DNA of 6,377 nucleotides from Candidatus Moraniibacteriota bacterium (GTDB taxonomy: Bacteria > Patescibacteriota > Minisyncoccia > Moranbacterales > UBA2206). Positions 6,341-6,377 of the stretch are shown here, one piece after another (positions within the stretch are counted from its first letter, which is position 1; each line of letters begins with the position of its first letter). A model generated the notes under the pieces. That model was given only the letters and a program-made list of their open reading frames with translations. It ran no database searches and was not told where the DNA came from. The translations under genes and the position numbers were made by a program. Where the stretch lies: contig DAIEIZ010000035.1 of assembly GCA_027351145.1 (NCBI GenBank), positions 1-6,377 on the forward strand. Reading direction: 5' to 3'.

Positions 6341-6377
6341 ATGCCTAAATACATAATTGTAGAGTCTATGCCGCATC
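6341..6377 (+). CDS. Start of an unidentified protein gene, cut by the right edge
   Basis: Twelve complete codons read MPKYIIVESMPH before the window ends. An in-frame TAA at 6326-6328 with no start codon between makes the ATG at 6341 the first possible start. The opening, a lysine followed by a short hydrophobic strand, is typical of a soluble protein's first beta-strand, but no function can be assigned from this length. It is divergent from the anchored-protein gene, with 166 bases between the two starts. No Shine-Dalgarno sequence precedes it. Confidence 0.45.
   Translation, partial: MPKYIIVESMPH

Noticed and set aside
6341..6377. Right-edge gene as topoisomerase I (IVES resembles the IVESPAK start)
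   Set aside because: The Pro and Lys that follow IVES in topoisomerase I are absent (IVESMPH), and 12 residues are too few.
1..6377. CRISPR array, tRNA, rRNA or insertion sequence
   Set aside because: No regularly spaced repeats, cloverleaf-like sequence or transposase motif seen on either strand.

Overview
The window looks like an ordinary chromosomal stretch of an AT-rich bacterium using the standard bacterial code: the long genes have no in-frame TGA and end in TAG or TAA. Three features suggest a candidate-phyla-radiation (Patescibacteria/Parcubacteria-like) genome. The genes are tightly packed with overlapping stop codons. None of the visible starts has a Shine-Dalgarno sequence. There is a HEPN-family fragment and a lineage-obscure membrane-anchored protein. 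This taxonomic reading is inference; no rRNA or ribosomal-protein marker is present.

Layout: (1) From the left edge to 2612 (+) runs the C-terminal ~869 residues of a proton-driven RND efflux permease. Its beginning lies outside the window, and it carries two extra membrane segments in the central loop. (2) Its stop codon overlaps that of a complete recQ helicase gene on the minus strand (2609-4411). recQ has a good sigma70-type promoter (4482-4510) and a 10-bp stem-loop in its inferred 5' leader. (3) A gene-poor stretch (4412-4752) holds a perfect 12-bp-arm palindrome, an 11-bp direct repeat flanking the recQ promoter and some weak hairpins. (4) At 4753-4950 (+) lies a broken HEPN-domain gene, without a start codon and cut off after the first half of the domain. 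(5) Its end overlaps the stop of a minus-strand gene (4945-6174) for a 409-residue signal-anchored extracytoplasmic protein that I do not recognise; it has eight cysteines and a barrel-like secondary-structure pattern. (6) A short divergent intergenic region with repeated AGCTAACT elements leads to the first 12 codons of a plus-strand gene cut by the right edge.

Nothing indicates that these genes form one pathway: each appears to be its own transcription unit, arranged convergently or divergently. I see no complete new system. The points most worth following are the decayed HEPN gene, the uncharacterised anchored protein with its switch-like leader, the extra helices in the RND permease, and the palindrome.
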